Positions 8,262-17,111 of a DNA stretch of 40,026 bases are shown in pieces. How positions within the stretch are numbered: position 1 is the first letter of the stretch; every line of letters begins with the position of its first letter. The DNA comes from JAGLTQ01 sp964605385. Lineage in GTDB: Bacteria; Pseudomonadota; Gammaproteobacteria; UBA6429; Thiohalophilaceae. Location: contig CAZSCK010000019.1 of the NCBI GenBank assembly GCA_964605385.1, positions 1 through 40,026 on the forward strand. The letters are read 5' to 3'. The notes under the pieces are model-generated. The model worked only from the letters and a program-made list of their open reading frames with translations. It did no database searches and was not told the origin of the DNA. Position numbers and translations under genes: made by a program.

Positions 8262-9539
8262 TTATTCATGAATTGAATAAACAACTTTTCCGTTTAGCAG
8301 GGTGTGTGTAACCTTACCTTTAAACTCCCAACCTTCAAACGGTGTGTTGCGGCCGGCACTCAGCATTTTTTCTGTTTTCATAATCCAGTTTATTTCCGGG
8401 TTATAAATACAAATGTCTGCTTTTTCACCGAGTGAAAGTGTGCCGGCATCAATGCCGAGTATTTTAGCCGGCTGATGTGTTAGACGATCAATGACATCAC
8501 TCAATGAAAGTTCATCACTTAAACGAAGTGCTAATGGTAATAATGTTTCTAATGCACTGATGCCGGCTTCTGTCTCTCCAAAAGGAGCAAGTTTTGCATC
8601 GGCATCGTGTGGCTCGTGGTCTGAACAAATTGCATTGAGGTTGCCGGTTGCTAATGCACCAACAAGGGCTTCACGATCACGTTGGGTGCGTAATGGTGGA
8701 CGCACATGGCAGTTACTATCAAAGAAACCAATGTCCATTTCTGTAAGATGTAAATGATGTGCGGTGACATCGGCAGTGACCGGCAAACCATCATATTGGG
8801 CGCGGGCAATCATTTGTATTGCACGGGCGCTGGAGATATGACAAAAATGTGCATGTACGCCAGTTTGTTCTACCAGTAATAAATCACGTGAGATTGCATT
8901 GGTTTCGGCTGTTTCAGGAATGCCGGGTAGACCCAGGCGCATACTGATGGCACCTTCATGGGCGCAACCATTTCCTGCCAGGCCTTGGTCTTCTGCATGT
9001 AAAAAAATAGTTAAACCACAGCTCGCGGCGTATTCCATAGCGCGACGCATGACGAGATTATTTGTAACAGGAGCTAATGCATTGCTGACACCAACGCAGT
9101 TGCCGTATTTTTTTAATATGGCCATTTCGCTGAGCTGTTCGCCTTTAAGCCCTGCAGTCAGCGCTGCAAGTGTGACAACTTTTGCGTAACTTGCTTCATC
9201 AGCACGCTGATGAATTAATTCAACGACTGAGGTGCTATCGATAACCGGTGTGGTATCGGGTGGAATACATAATGTGGTGATCCCACTTGCGGCAGCGGCG
9301 CGAGTTTCACTTGCGATAGTGCCTTTATTTTCTGAGCCAGGTTCTCTAAGGCGGGCACGTAAATCTACAATGCCGGGTATTACATGGCAACCAGTTGCAT
9401 CAACCGTCTCATCGATGGTGAAGCCTTCGGGTTGTTTGCCTATGGCAGCAATACGACCTTCTGAAATATAAATATCATGTTTTGCTTCAATATTATTGGC
9501 GGGATCAATAACTAATCCGTTGCTTATTTTAATGCGCAT
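8262..9539 (-). CDS. pyrX: Non-catalytic dihydroorotase homologue (PyrC'/PyrX)
   Basis: This 425-residue protein has the full class I dihydroorotase fold, but the first metal-binding motif is changed. The active family has DxHxHLREPG, whereas here residues read DLRARLREPG, so both histidines are arginine. LHAEDQG, CHISSARA, VTAHHLHLT and CSDHEPHD are present. In Pseudomonas such a PyrC' protein lacks dihydroorotase activity and assembles with PyrB into the aspartate carbamoyltransferase holoenzyme. The same is likely here: its ATG overlaps the pyrB stop by one base (TAATG), which favours translational coupling. A separate active dihydroorotase gene is predicted elsewhere in the genome. Confidence 0.92.
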   Translation of the reverse strand: MRIKISNGLVIDPANNIEAKHDIYISEGRIAAIGKQPEGFTIDETVDATGCHVIPGIVDLRARLREPGSENKGTIASETRAAAASGITTLCIPPDTTPVIDSTSVVELIHQRADEASYAKVVTLAALTAGLKGEQLSEMAILKKYGNCVGVSNALAPVTNNLVMRRAMEYAASCGLTIFLHAEDQGLAGNGCAHEGAISMRLGLPGIPETAETNAISRDLLLVEQTGVHAHFCHISSARAIQMIARAQYDGLPVTADVTAHHLHLTEMDIGFFDSNCHVRPPLRTQRDREALVGALATGNLNAICSDHEPHDADAKLAPFGETEAGISALETLLPLALRLSDELSLSDVIDRLTHQPAKILGIDAGTLSLGEKADICIYNPEINWIMKTEKMLSAGRNTPFEGWEFKGKVTHTLLNGKVVYSIHE

Positions 9540-10519
9540 TAGTTTTGCGCTCCATCTGCAAGTGATGAACGTCCTAATACCATCGACATAACCGCCATAC
9601 GAATAGATATTCCATGTGTGACTTGTTCGAGGATGACGGATTGTGGGCCATCAGCAACACTGGATTCGATTTCAACGCCTCGGTTAATCGGGCCGGGATG
9701 CATTACTATTGCATCAGGTTTTGCGAGTTTTAATTTTTCTTCAGTTAAGCCAAACATGTGGAAGTATTCATGTTCGCTGGGCAGTAATGCCCCTTCCATG
9801 CGTTCACGTTGCAGTCGCAACATAATAACAACATCAACATTTTGCAGGCCTTGATGCATGTCGTGATAAACATGCACACCAAGGTGCGTGGCTTCTTTTG
9901 GAATAATCGTTTGTGGGCCTATGACTCTTACTTCAGGAACACCCAATGTATTTAATGCATGTATTTGGGAGCGGGCCACACGCGAGTGCATTATGTCACC
10001 GACAATGGCGACAGTCAGTTTTGTAAAATCCTGTTTATGGCGTCGAATAGTAAACATGTCCAGCATCGCCTGAGTCGGATGAGCATGGCTTCCATCACCT
10101 GCATTGATCACGCTAACGTGCGGGGCGACATGTTGTGCAATAAAATGTGCTGCACCACTGCTATTGTGACGCACAACAAACATATCAACCTGCATGGCTT
10201 CGAGGTTGTGTAACATATCTAACAGGCTTTCACCTTTTGTCGTTGCGGATGTATTGATGTTGATGTTGATAACATCAGCGGATAAACGTTTTGCTGCAAG
10301 TTCGAAAGTGGTGCGCGTGCGTGTGCTGGCTTCAAAGAATAAATTTGCAATGGTTTTGCCTCTTAATAAAGGCACTTTCTTTACTTGTCGATTACTAACT
10401 GAAGAAAAGTTTTCTGCATTGTCTAAAATATCCAATAGCATTTGTTTTTTAAGACCATCAATGGTCAAAAAGTGGCGTAACTTATTCTCTCTGTCTAATT
10501 GAATATTGAACTGCTTCAT
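9539..10519 (-). CDS. pyrB: Aspartate carbamoyltransferase catalytic chain
   Basis: PyrB makes N-carbamoyl-aspartate from carbamoyl phosphate and aspartate, the committed step of pyrimidine synthesis. It has 326 residues. The carbamoyl-phosphate loop is FFEASTRTRTTFE, the domain-linking segment is GDGSHAHPTQAMLDMF, and the aspartate-domain motif MHPGPINRGVEI is present. It overlaps pyrR by four bases and pyrX by one, forming the tight pyrR-pyrB-pyrX unit. No regulatory pyrI chain is nearby, which agrees with a PyrB-PyrX class enzyme. Confidence 0.97.
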   Translation of the reverse strand: MKQFNIQLDRENKLRHFLTIDGLKKQMLLDILDNAENFSSVSNRQVKKVPLLRGKTIANLFFEASTRTRTTFELAAKRLSADVINININTSATTKGESLLDMLHNLEAMQVDMFVVRHNSSGAAHFIAQHVAPHVSVINAGDGSHAHPTQAMLDMFTIRRHKQDFTKLTVAIVGDIMHSRVARSQIHALNTLGVPEVRVIGPQTIIPKEATHLGVHVYHDMHQGLQNVDVVIMLRLQRERMEGALLPSEHEYFHMFGLTEEKLKLAKPDAIVMHPGPINRGVEIESSVADGPQSVILEQVTHGISIRMAVMSMVLGRSSLADGAQN

Positions 10520-11046
10520 TTCGCTTCCTCAATTGAGAGAGTTAGCTGATTATTATTTTCATCGCGATTTAATTTGATATGTTGATTTTTTTCTAATTTA
10601 ATTCGGGTTGCAGCAACATCGGCTGAGACAGGAAGCTCACGACAACCACGTTCAACAAGTACCGCAAGCATGACGGATGCTGGTCGGCCATAATCAAAAA
10701 TTTCATTGAGTGCGGCACGAATGGTGCGGCCAGTATGAAGTACGTCATCCACTAAAATAATATGTTGGTCATCAACATCAAAAGGTAAGTTCGAAGGTTG
10801 AACTTGCGGGTGCATGCCAATACGGGTGAAGTCATCTCGATAAAAGGTGATGTTCAATGCACCAAGCGGTTGTTTAATCTTTAAGTTTTTGTGCAATTCT
10901 TCCGCCACCCAAAGCCCGCCAGTGTGAATACCAATCATCACAGGGTTTTCAATATTGCGGTTTTTTAATAGATTACGTAATTCGCTGGATAAGGTATCCA
11001 GAAGGGCGGGGGTATCGAGGTCCTGGTTTTGCTGACGCTCTGTCAT
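10516..11046 (-). CDS. pyrR: PyrR bifunctional regulator / uracil phosphoribosyltransferase
   Basis: This 176-residue type I phosphoribosyltransferase has the PRPP-binding signature IILVDDVLHTGRTIRAA. IGIHTGGLWVAEEL and ITFYRDDF are further PyrR blocks. In Gram-positive bacteria PyrR attenuates pyr transcription; in Pseudomonas it also affects pyrimidine gene expression. It is first in the overlapping pyrR-pyrB-pyrX run and 18 bp after ruvX. I saw no obvious PyrR-binding anti-antiterminator in the short leader, so its regulatory target is not evident. Confidence 0.94.
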   Translation of the reverse strand: MTERQQNQDLDTPALLDTLSSELRNLLKNRNIENPVMIGIHTGGLWVAEELHKNLKIKQPLGALNITFYRDDFTRIGMHPQVQPSNLPFDVDDQHIILVDDVLHTGRTIRAALNEIFDYGRPASVMLAVLVERGCRELPVSADVAATRIKLEKNQHIKLNRDENNNQLTLSIEEAK

Positions 11047-11064
11047 TATTTTTTATTTATCCGT

Positions 11065-11535
11065 TTATTTATCGTTTTCAGCTTCTTCATCTTTCTTTAG
11101 CGACATCCAGCTTTGCAGGATGAGCTGGGCTGATATCATATCAATTTGTGCCTTGTCTGGGAATAGAGAATCACGGGACCGTGAACGCGAACCGGATTGC
11201 TCATTTATAATGCTTTCTGCTTCATTTGAGCTTAATCGTTCATCCATGAGTTCCACCGGGATTTGATAACGGCCATTTAACTGGTTAGAAAAGCGTCTTG
11301 CCGCCTGGGTCATCGGTTGTTCGCTACCGTCCATGTGCAGAGGTAAACCGACGATTAATAGATCAGGTTGCCATTCTTTAATGACTTTTGAAATACTCTC
11401 CCAATCCGGTTTATGTTTTATCGCGGTTATGGTTGTGAGTGGATTAGCTGTGCCCGTGACTTCCTGGGCAATGGCAATACCGATGCGTTTAGTCCCAAAA
11501 TCAAATCCTAAGAGGGTGCGTTGACCTTTATCCAC
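11065..11535 (-). CDS. ruvX: RuvX/YqgF family Holliday junction resolvase-like nuclease
   Basis: This 156-residue RNase H-fold protein starts its catalytic domain with LLGFDFGTKRIGIAI, carrying the first acidic residue. It continues with LLIVGLPLHMDGSEQPMT, the acidic block LMDERLSSNEAE, and a final helix with DKAQIDMISAQLILQSWM. The family includes YqgF, active on Holliday junctions and also linked to processing of the 16S rRNA 5' end. Only 2 bp separate it from the upstream algH gene, and pyrR follows closely, as in Pseudomonas. An acidic-lysine tail (KKDEEAENDK) ends the protein. Confidence 0.95.
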   Translation of the reverse strand: MDKGQRTLLGFDFGTKRIGIAIAQEVTGTANPLTTITAIKHKPDWESISKVIKEWQPDLLIVGLPLHMDGSEQPMTQAARRFSNQLNGRYQIPVELMDERLSSNEAESIINEQSGSRSRSRDSLFPDKAQIDMISAQLILQSWMSLKKDEEAENDK

Positions 11536-11537
11536 GG

Positions 11538-12131
11538 TTAAGCATGACCAATATCAGTTGAAAGTTGCTGTAAGTTAATACCCAGTGCAGCAGCAGCAGC
11601 ATTCCAGCGTTTATCACTTGGTGTATGGAATAATATGTCATGACTGGCTTTTACGTTTAGCCAGACATTTTCAGCAATCTCATCTTCAATTTGATCTTCA
11701 CCCCAGCCCGCATAACCCAGCGTTATAATAAAATGTTCAGGTGGTTTGTTGTCGGAGTCATAACCATCGGCAATGGCCTCGATAATATCCTGGGACATGG
11801 TTAAACCAATATCTTTTGTTACAGCGAGCGTACTTTCCCACTCGCCGAGTGGTGTATGTAAAATAAAACCGCGATCCATTTCAACCGGGCCACCATCAAA
11901 AATAGGATAAGTCTGTGTATCCATGTCAGTGATTTCAATTTCCAGTTGCTCACAAAGATCGGCAAAGGTGAGATCAAGCGGGCGGTTAATCATAACCCCC
12001 ATTGCCCCTTTGTTATTGTGTTCACAAATATAACTCACACTCTGTTCAAAATTAGGATCATTCAAGCCAGGCATTGCAATCAGAAGATGATTGGTCAGAG
12101 ATAAAATGTCTAATTTTGTGTGAGTTGCCAT
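11538..12131 (-). CDS. algH: AlgH/YqgE family protein (DUF179)
   Basis: This cytoplasmic protein has 197 residues from the ATG at 12131. The family block LTNHLLIAMPGLNDPNFEQS follows directly, then GAMGVMINRPL, the glycine-proline FDGGPVEMDRGFILH, and ITLGYAGWGEDQIEDEI. In Pseudomonas AlgH affects alginate expression, but the molecular function is unresolved. A longer frame begins at a TTG at 12173, but it lacks a ribosome site and adds 14 residues not expected of the family, so I prefer the ATG. The gene lies between tonB and ruvX, the usual neighbourhood. Confidence 0.93.
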   Translation of the reverse strand: MATHTKLDILSLTNHLLIAMPGLNDPNFEQSVSYICEHNNKGAMGVMINRPLDLTFADLCEQLEIEITDMDTQTYPIFDGGPVEMDRGFILHTPLGEWESTLAVTKDIGLTMSQDIIEAIADGYDSDNKPPEHFIITLGYAGWGEDQIEDEIAENVWLNVKASHDILFHTPSDKRWNAAAAALGINLQQLSTDIGHA

Positions 12132-12222
12132 GATGCTTAAAGTATTGATGAGAGATGGCGTTATAGCAAGCAAAGTGTACTTTCAAAATGACTTTGGTCT
12201 CTGCCATTAACAGGGGGCAGGT

Positions 12223-13149
12223 TTATTGAACAGATGTTTGTAAGTGACTGCCTTGTTGAAAACGCCAAACCCGTGGAATATGTAAAATATCTGTGTCTTT
12301 AAGAATATCTTTTGTCAAAGGAGGATACGGTGCCGCCATATTTACAATACGTAACGCAGCCTGATCAAGTTCACGATATCCGGAAGAACGTGTGATTCGT
12401 GCAGAATGAATACTTCCATCAGGATTAATAGCAACATCGAGTAATAAACTTCCAGTAATTTTTTTTCTTGTTACGATTGCAGGGTAATTGAGATTACCGA
12501 TGCGTTCTACTTTGGCGCGCCATGCATCCATATAACTGGCAAAACGGTATTTTTTAGCATTGGCACCATGCACCCATGTATGTTTAGGGGTTTGTTGGTA
12601 GGCATCTTTTAGTTCATTGATTTCTGCGCTTAATTTAGCAATTTGCTGGCTGCGTTCAAACAGTTGTGCAGCGGTTAAACTTTTTGTGGTGAAAGGCGTT
12701 TTTTCTTTTAATTTTTTATTCTCGACGCGGCGTTTAGATTGATCAACGCTCATAATTTCCGTTTGTTTTTGATTTTTTTTAATTGGCGGTGGTGCCATGG
12801 CCTGGCGACTATTGGGTGCAAAACCTTTTTCAGGAATAGGTAAGGGGTTAGAAAAAGGGCTACTGGGGCGGCTTTTACTTTGCTGGGTACCACCACCAAG
12901 TTGATTTGCCTGCGCAAGATAATCCGCTTTTTCTGGCTCTTCATTCGAGCGCTGATGGACTAATGTGATTTCCATTGTGGTGATGACATCATTATTGATG
13001 TCCATCAAATCAAAACTAATACCCAGAATTAATATTGCATGAATGGCAAGCGCAAAAAAAATGGTCAAGCTCATGCGATCACTTTGAGTGACGGCGGCGG
13101 GGTTTATACTTTGATTCCTTGATATGTGATTGATGGATGCGCTATTCAT
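12223..13149 (-). CDS. tonB: TonB family energy transducer
   Basis: The protein has 308 residues, with a single membrane helix near 26-44 (MSLTIFFALAIHAILILGIS) whose conserved-type serine and histidine fit contact with ExbB/ExbD. A long polar periplasmic linker with proline-rich patches (SSPFSNPLPIPEKG; APPPIKK) follows. The C-terminal TonB domain has YPAIVTRKKITGSLLLDVAI, NPDGSIHSARITRSSGYREL, ALRIVNMAAPYPPL and PRVWRFQQG. It transmits proton-motive energy to outer-membrane receptors. No exbB/exbD or receptor gene is in the window. The position between algH and gshB matches the tonB3 position of Pseudomonas, a gene implicated there in twitching and pilus assembly, which suits the pil context. 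Confidence 0.93.
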   Translation of the reverse strand: MNSASINHISRNQSINPAAVTQSDRMSLTIFFALAIHAILILGISFDLMDINNDVITTMEITLVHQRSNEEPEKADYLAQANQLGGGTQQSKSRPSSPFSNPLPIPEKGFAPNSRQAMAPPPIKKNQKQTEIMSVDQSKRRVENKKLKEKTPFTTKSLTAAQLFERSQQIAKLSAEINELKDAYQQTPKHTWVHGANAKKYRFASYMDAWRAKVERIGNLNYPAIVTRKKITGSLLLDVAINPDGSIHSARITRSSGYRELDQAALRIVNMAAPYPPLTKDILKDTDILHIPRVWRFQQGSHLQTSVQ

Positions 13150-13159
13150 TTAGAATAGA

Positions 13160-14209
13160 TTATAACTCAATTTGCTCAACGATTTGACGTTCCTGTTCAA
13201 ATTTCACACGTTTGCTCATTGCGGAAGAAATATGAATATCACCTTTCGCATCAATCAGTAAAACATATTTTATATTCATGGCTTTTGCAATTTTGACCCA
13301 TTGTTTTGGACCTGCAATAAAGAGTGCAGTTGCAGCAGCATCGGCGGTTGCGGCATTGTTATGTAATACGGTAACAGACTGCGTTCCTGTTGCCGGATAA
13401 CCTGTTCGAGGATCAATAATGTGATGTAAATGTTCATCATTATTTTTTTTATTTTTAAGGTAACGTTCATAATCACCAGAAGTAAATGCTGCTTCATTAT
13501 CTTTGAGTTCGATTGAAGCAACTAACTTTTCTTTTACGCGTGGATCTCGAATAGCAATTTTCCAGGCGCGTTTTCCATGTTGGCCTATTACTTTCAGGTC
13601 GCCACCGGTATCGATAAGCGCATTCTTAATTCCTTTTTGTTTTAGCCCCTTTAATAAACGATCAATCGCATAGCCTTTTGCTACACCACCAAAATCAAGT
13701 TTAACCGCTGCATTTTGACTCTGCGCTCTAACGCCCTTAATGGTAATATCCTGCATGCTGGGTTGTTGTTTTACTAACATCAGGATAGCTTGTTTTGAGG
13801 GGGCAACATCAGGCTGGTTGTGACTGTGGAAGCCCCACAATGCAATCAACTTACCAATAGCAGGATTAAATAAGTGCTGACTTTTTAATGATAGCGTTTT
13901 GGCCACATGAAAAAGTTCTATTACGCTAGGTGCGGCTGAAAACTCTGTGGTGTATCCGAGTAACTGGTTCATGCGCATTAAAGGACCGGGTTCCCAAACG
14001 TGCCAGGCGCGGTGCATGATTTGCAAATCTTCACGAATACTACGAAAAGATTCTTCAGCTAATTTTTCATCAATATCTAATAGTGTGATATTAACGATTG
14101 TTCCAAAAATTAAAAAACTATCGTGGTATTCAGAAACTTTTTTCTGGCAGGCCGTCGTAAGGAAGGAAACAAATATAAGCAGAATAAGTAAATGGTATCG
14201 AGAACGCAC
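13160..14209 (-). CDS. apbE: FAD:protein FMN transferase, lipoprotein ApbE
   Basis: ApbE attaches FMN covalently to a threonine of target redox proteins such as NqrB, NqrC or RnfG in the periplasm. Signature blocks are FGTIVNITLL, DFGGVAKGYAIDRLL, NALIDTGGDLKVIG, HHIIDPRTGYPATG and NAATADAAATALF, with the Mg-binding acid in the last. I chose the GTG at 14209: an AAGGA site lies seven bases upstream, and it yields a lipoprotein signal with lipobox LTTAC about 20 residues in, for 349 residues. A TTG at 14239 would overlap gshB by 20 bp and add ten residues before the signal. Target flavoproteins are not in the window. Its insertion between tonB and gshB is not the order I know from Pseudomonas. 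Confidence 0.92.
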   Translation of the reverse strand: MRSRYHLLILLIFVSFLTTACQKKVSEYHDSFLIFGTIVNITLLDIDEKLAEESFRSIREDLQIMHRAWHVWEPGPLMRMNQLLGYTTEFSAAPSVIELFHVAKTLSLKSQHLFNPAIGKLIALWGFHSHNQPDVAPSKQAILMLVKQQPSMQDITIKGVRAQSQNAAVKLDFGGVAKGYAIDRLLKGLKQKGIKNALIDTGGDLKVIGQHGKRAWKIAIRDPRVKEKLVASIELKDNEAAFTSGDYERYLKNKKNNDEHLHHIIDPRTGYPATGTQSVTVLHNNAATADAAATALFIAGPKQWVKIAKAMNIKYVLLIDAKGDIHISSAMSKRVKFEQERQIVEQIEL

Positions 14210-14219
14210 GCTATAATCC

Positions 14220-15167
14220 TTAGTGTTTTTGTTCTGCAATCCAGTCCATTAATAATGCACTGATATTAATATTATATTGTTTATCCAGCTCACGAATACA
14301 GGTTGGGCTAGTGACATTTACTTCTGTTAAGTAATCACCGATGACATCAATGCCAACAAAAATTAATCCCTTGGCTTTTAATAGTGGTGCAACTTGTTCG
14401 CAGATCCAGCGATCACGATCAGTGAGTTCAATGCCAACACCTTCACCGCCAGCAGCAAGGTTGGCGCGCGTTTCGCCTTTGGCAGGAATACGCGCTAAGG
14501 CATAAGGCACAGCTTCGCCATTAATCAAAAGAATACGTTTGTCTCCTTGCGTAATTTCGGGGATAAAGCGCTGCGCCATGGTGAGTTTAGTTCCATGCTC
14601 TGTCAGCGTTTCAATAATCACACTAAGGTTTGAATCGCCCTCTTTAATACGAAAAACTGAAGCACCGCCCATGCCGTCTAGTGGCTTGAGAATAATATCT
14701 TTATGCTCCTGGTAAAATGCCTTGATATGTTCTGCCTGAGATGAAACCAATGTGGGTGGCATGCATTCAGCAAAATTATTGGTGAAGAGTTTTTCATTGG
14801 CATCACGCAAACTTTGCGCCTTATTTATAATAAGAGTGCCTTTATTTTCAGCTTTTTCAAGAATATATGTGCTGTAGATATAGTTCATATCAAAGGGAGG
14901 ATCTTTACGCATTAATATAGCATCGAGGGAATCAAGAGGAAGATCTTCCGCTTCATCCAGTTGCTGCCAGTTATTGGCATCATTAAAAACCTTTAACGGT
15001 TTCATTTTTGCGCGCGCGACATCATGCGCCATATAAAGATCGGCTTGTTCCATATAAAAAAGCGTCCAGCCACGAGATTGAGCCTCAAATAACATGGCCA
15101 GGGTACTGTCTTTTTTAAAATTAATGTCCCCGATAGGGTCCATCACAACGCCAATTTTTAGCGACAT
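14220..15167 (-). CDS. gshB: Glutathione synthetase
   Basis: GshB joins gamma-glutamylcysteine and glycine using ATP. The 315 residues start with the family N-terminus IGVVMDPIGDINFKKDSTLA, then MRKDPPFDMNYIYSTYILE, the ATP-grasp segment DIILKPLDGMGGASVF, TQGDKRILLINGEA, and the final NVTSPTCIREL with the metal-binding asparagine. It is the first gene of the long minus-strand train ending at the pyrK-like gene, and is divergent from pilG. Length and motifs are ordinary. Confidence 0.97.
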   Translation of the reverse strand: MSLKIGVVMDPIGDINFKKDSTLAMLFEAQSRGWTLFYMEQADLYMAHDVARAKMKPLKVFNDANNWQQLDEAEDLPLDSLDAILMRKDPPFDMNYIYSTYILEKAENKGTLIINKAQSLRDANEKLFTNNFAECMPPTLVSSQAEHIKAFYQEHKDIILKPLDGMGGASVFRIKEGDSNLSVIIETLTEHGTKLTMAQRFIPEITQGDKRILLINGEAVPYALARIPAKGETRANLAAGGEGVGIELTDRDRWICEQVAPLLKAKGLIFVGIDVIGDYLTEVNVTSPTCIRELDKQYNINISALLMDWIAEQKH

Positions 15168-15570
15168 AGGTCTAAATCTTATTATTTTGGTTGAATTAAA
15201 AGCTGTTTCATCAATGCACTATACCGCTAGTTTCTTATAAGATCATGGTGATATTTTCTTAAGTTGCATTTATTCTTGCCGATAAAGAGTATGAACCCAT
15301 AAAAAATCAGTCAAATAGCTTGTATTTTGGCTGGAACTTATAGTTTTATAGCCAAAAAAAATATTATTAGTGTGTCTTTATTTTGATACAGATAATAGTA
15401 AGTTGAAAACCAAATATTCTATAGATTATAAATACTTATGGAATATAATTAAAATCTGTGTTAAATATATTAACGAAATGTGACATGGTTTGCATATTTT
15501 TGGCAGAAAATATAAAAAACACGTGAAATCATATAGTTAGGTGCATATTAGGATGTTGGCAGAACAAATA
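15168..15570. other. Divergent intergenic region gshB / pilG
   Basis: About 400 bp, strongly AT-rich, without a credible gene. It must carry the gshB promoter leftward and the pilG operon promoter rightward. One sigma70-like candidate for pilG is listed separately. No clear operator palindrome was found. If pilG starts at the GTG at 15541 or the ATG at 15553 instead of 15571, the region is slightly shorter. Confidence 0.6.
15403..15432 (+). promoter_or_regulatory. Candidate sigma70 promoter for the pilG operon
   Basis: TTGAAA at 15403-15408 and TATAAA at 15427-15432 are separated by 18 bp and lie about 140 bp before pilG. The surrounding sequence is AT-rich, so chance matches are likely and this is only a candidate. 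Confidence 0.3.
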
Positions 15571-15954
15571 ATGAGTGATGGATTTCAAAATCTGAAAGTA
15601 ATGGTGATTGACGATAGTAAGACAATTCGTCGAACGGCAGAAACGCTATTAAAAAAAGCCGGTTGTGAGGTTTTTACCGCAACAGATGGTTTTGAGGCTC
15701 TTTCGAAAATTACCGATCATAAGCCGGACATTATATTTGTTGATATTATGATGCCGCGCCTTGATGGCTATCAAACGACGGCTTTGATTAAAAATAATAA
15801 AGTATTTAAAAATACGCCTGTTGTCATGTTATCGAGTAAAGATGGTTTGTTTGACAGAGCACGTGGACGTATTGTGGGCTCTGAACAATATCTGACAAAA
15901 CCCTTTACCAAAGATGAATTATTAAGCGCAATTCAGCAACTTGTGCTGGATTAG
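15571..15954 (+). CDS. pilG: Twitching motility response regulator PilG
   Basis: PilG is a single-domain CheY-like receiver of the Pil-Chp system, phosphorylated by ChpA and acting on pilus extension. The receiver has the acidic pair in VMVIDDSKTIRRTAETLL, the phospho-acceptor aspartate in IIFVDIMMPRLDGYQT, and the conserved lysine in YLTKPF. The block SKTIRRTAETLLKKAGCEV is diagnostic for PilG. The start is uncertain: the ATG at 15571 gives MSDGFQNLKVMVIDD, matching the length of the Pseudomonas protein, but the ATG at 15553 and GTG at 15541 are in frame. It is the first gene of the pilGHIJK-chpABC operon. Confidence 0.95.
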   Translation: MSDGFQNLKVMVIDDSKTIRRTAETLLKKAGCEVFTATDGFEALSKITDHKPDIIFVDIMMPRLDGYQTTALIKNNKVFKNTPVVMLSSKDGLFDRARGRIVGSEQYLTKPFTKDELLSAIQQLVLD

Positions 15955-16042
15955 CACGTAACAAACTATCTCTGAATAAGTGCTTTTCAGAGTATTAATT
16001 TAAAATTTAAGATGCTCTATTTTAGAGATTAGGAGAAAACAA

Positions 16043-16402
16043 ATGGCTAACATATTTATCGTGGATGACTCACCAACGGAAGTCCATGTACTCAAAGTGA
16101 TGCTTGAGAAAAATGGCCACACTGTTGAGTTTGCTGATAATGCAGAAGCTGGCATTGAACAAATTACGGCTAAAAAGCCTGATCTTGTTTTGATGGATGT
16201 TGTTATGCCGGGTATGAATGGTTTTCAGGCAACTCGTGCTCTTACTAAATCACCTGAAACAGAAAACATTCCCATTATTATTGTTACCACGAAAGATCAA
16301 GAGACCGATAAAATGTGGGGTTTGCGTCAAGGCGCAAAAGATTACATTACCAAGCCTGTTGATGAAGCTATTTTAATAGAAAAAATTAACGCTATTTTAT
16401 AA
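16043..16402 (+). CDS. pilH: Twitching motility response regulator PilH
   Basis: PilH is the second stand-alone CheY-like receiver of the system, with 119 residues. IFIVDDSPTEVHVLKVML carries the acidic pocket, LVLMDVVMPGMNGFQ the phospho-aspartate, and YITKPVDE the lysine. DDSPTE is typical of PilH. In Pseudomonas PilH opposes PilG and is thought to drain phosphate from the pathway and promote retraction. A strong AGGAGAAAAC ribosome site precedes the ATG at 16043. It lies between pilG and pilI as expected. Confidence 0.96.
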   Translation: MANIFIVDDSPTEVHVLKVMLEKNGHTVEFADNAEAGIEQITAKKPDLVLMDVVMPGMNGFQATRALTKSPETENIPIIIVTTKDQETDKMWGLRQGAKDYITKPVDEAILIEKINAIL

Positions 16403-16423
16403 TAAAAAAAGGTTAATTGATTT

Positions 16424-16972
16424 ATGACTGTTGCCTCTAAAGCCTATGCATTACTTCAGGATATTGATCTCAGAAGTCGCACAACAGCATTAGGTTTGCC
16501 ACAGCAAATTGAGGTTAGACGAACATGGTCTGGCGTTGGCTTTAGGTTGGGTAATGTTTATTTATTATCAAAACTAGAAGAAGTTGATGAAATTCTGGTT
16601 TCACCTGAAATGACGCGAGTTCCCAGCGCGCTTTCCTGGGTAAAAGGTATCGCGAATATTCGTGGCATGTTGTTACCAATTATGGATTTACGGGATTTCA
16701 TTGATGGCGAAGCGATTCAGGCAGGACGTAAGACACGTGTAATATTAATTAAAAAAGGTGAGTTAGTATCCGGTTTGATGGTTGATGAAGTTTTTGGGAT
16801 GCGACATTTTTTTGAAGAAGAACGAACTGAAAACGTCCCTGAAAGCTCAGATAATTTGAAAAAATATTTACAAGGTGCTTTCCGTAAAGGAAATATGCAT
16901 TGGGGTATTTTTGATATGGATAACCTGGCAGAAGATCCGGGATTCTTGCAGGTTGCCACACGAACTGGATAG
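16424..16972 (+). CDS. pilI: CheW-like adaptor PilI
   Basis: This 182-residue CheW-domain adaptor couples the PilJ receptor to the ChpA kinase. The CheW fold shows GFRLGNVYLLSKLEEVDEIL, then VPSALSWVKGIANIRGMLLP with IMDLRDFI, the usual NxRG-type signature, and later LVSGLMVDEVFGMRHF. It starts 21 bp after pilH and is followed by a 139-bp gap before pilJ. Confidence 0.95.
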   Translation: MTVASKAYALLQDIDLRSRTTALGLPQQIEVRRTWSGVGFRLGNVYLLSKLEEVDEILVSPEMTRVPSALSWVKGIANIRGMLLPIMDLRDFIDGEAIQAGRKTRVILIKKGELVSGLMVDEVFGMRHFFEEERTENVPESSDNLKKYLQGAFRKGNMHWGIFDMDNLAEDPGFLQVATRTG

Positions 16973-17111
16973 ACAGTTTTAAAGAAGTTAACAATATATT
17001 CGTTATATTGTTTTTTATTGGGCTACGGAATTAGAAATACAAAATTTAAAATAAACCCGTAGTGAGTATTTTTTGTGACAAATATAGATTTGTCGACGTT
17101 AGGAGTTAATC

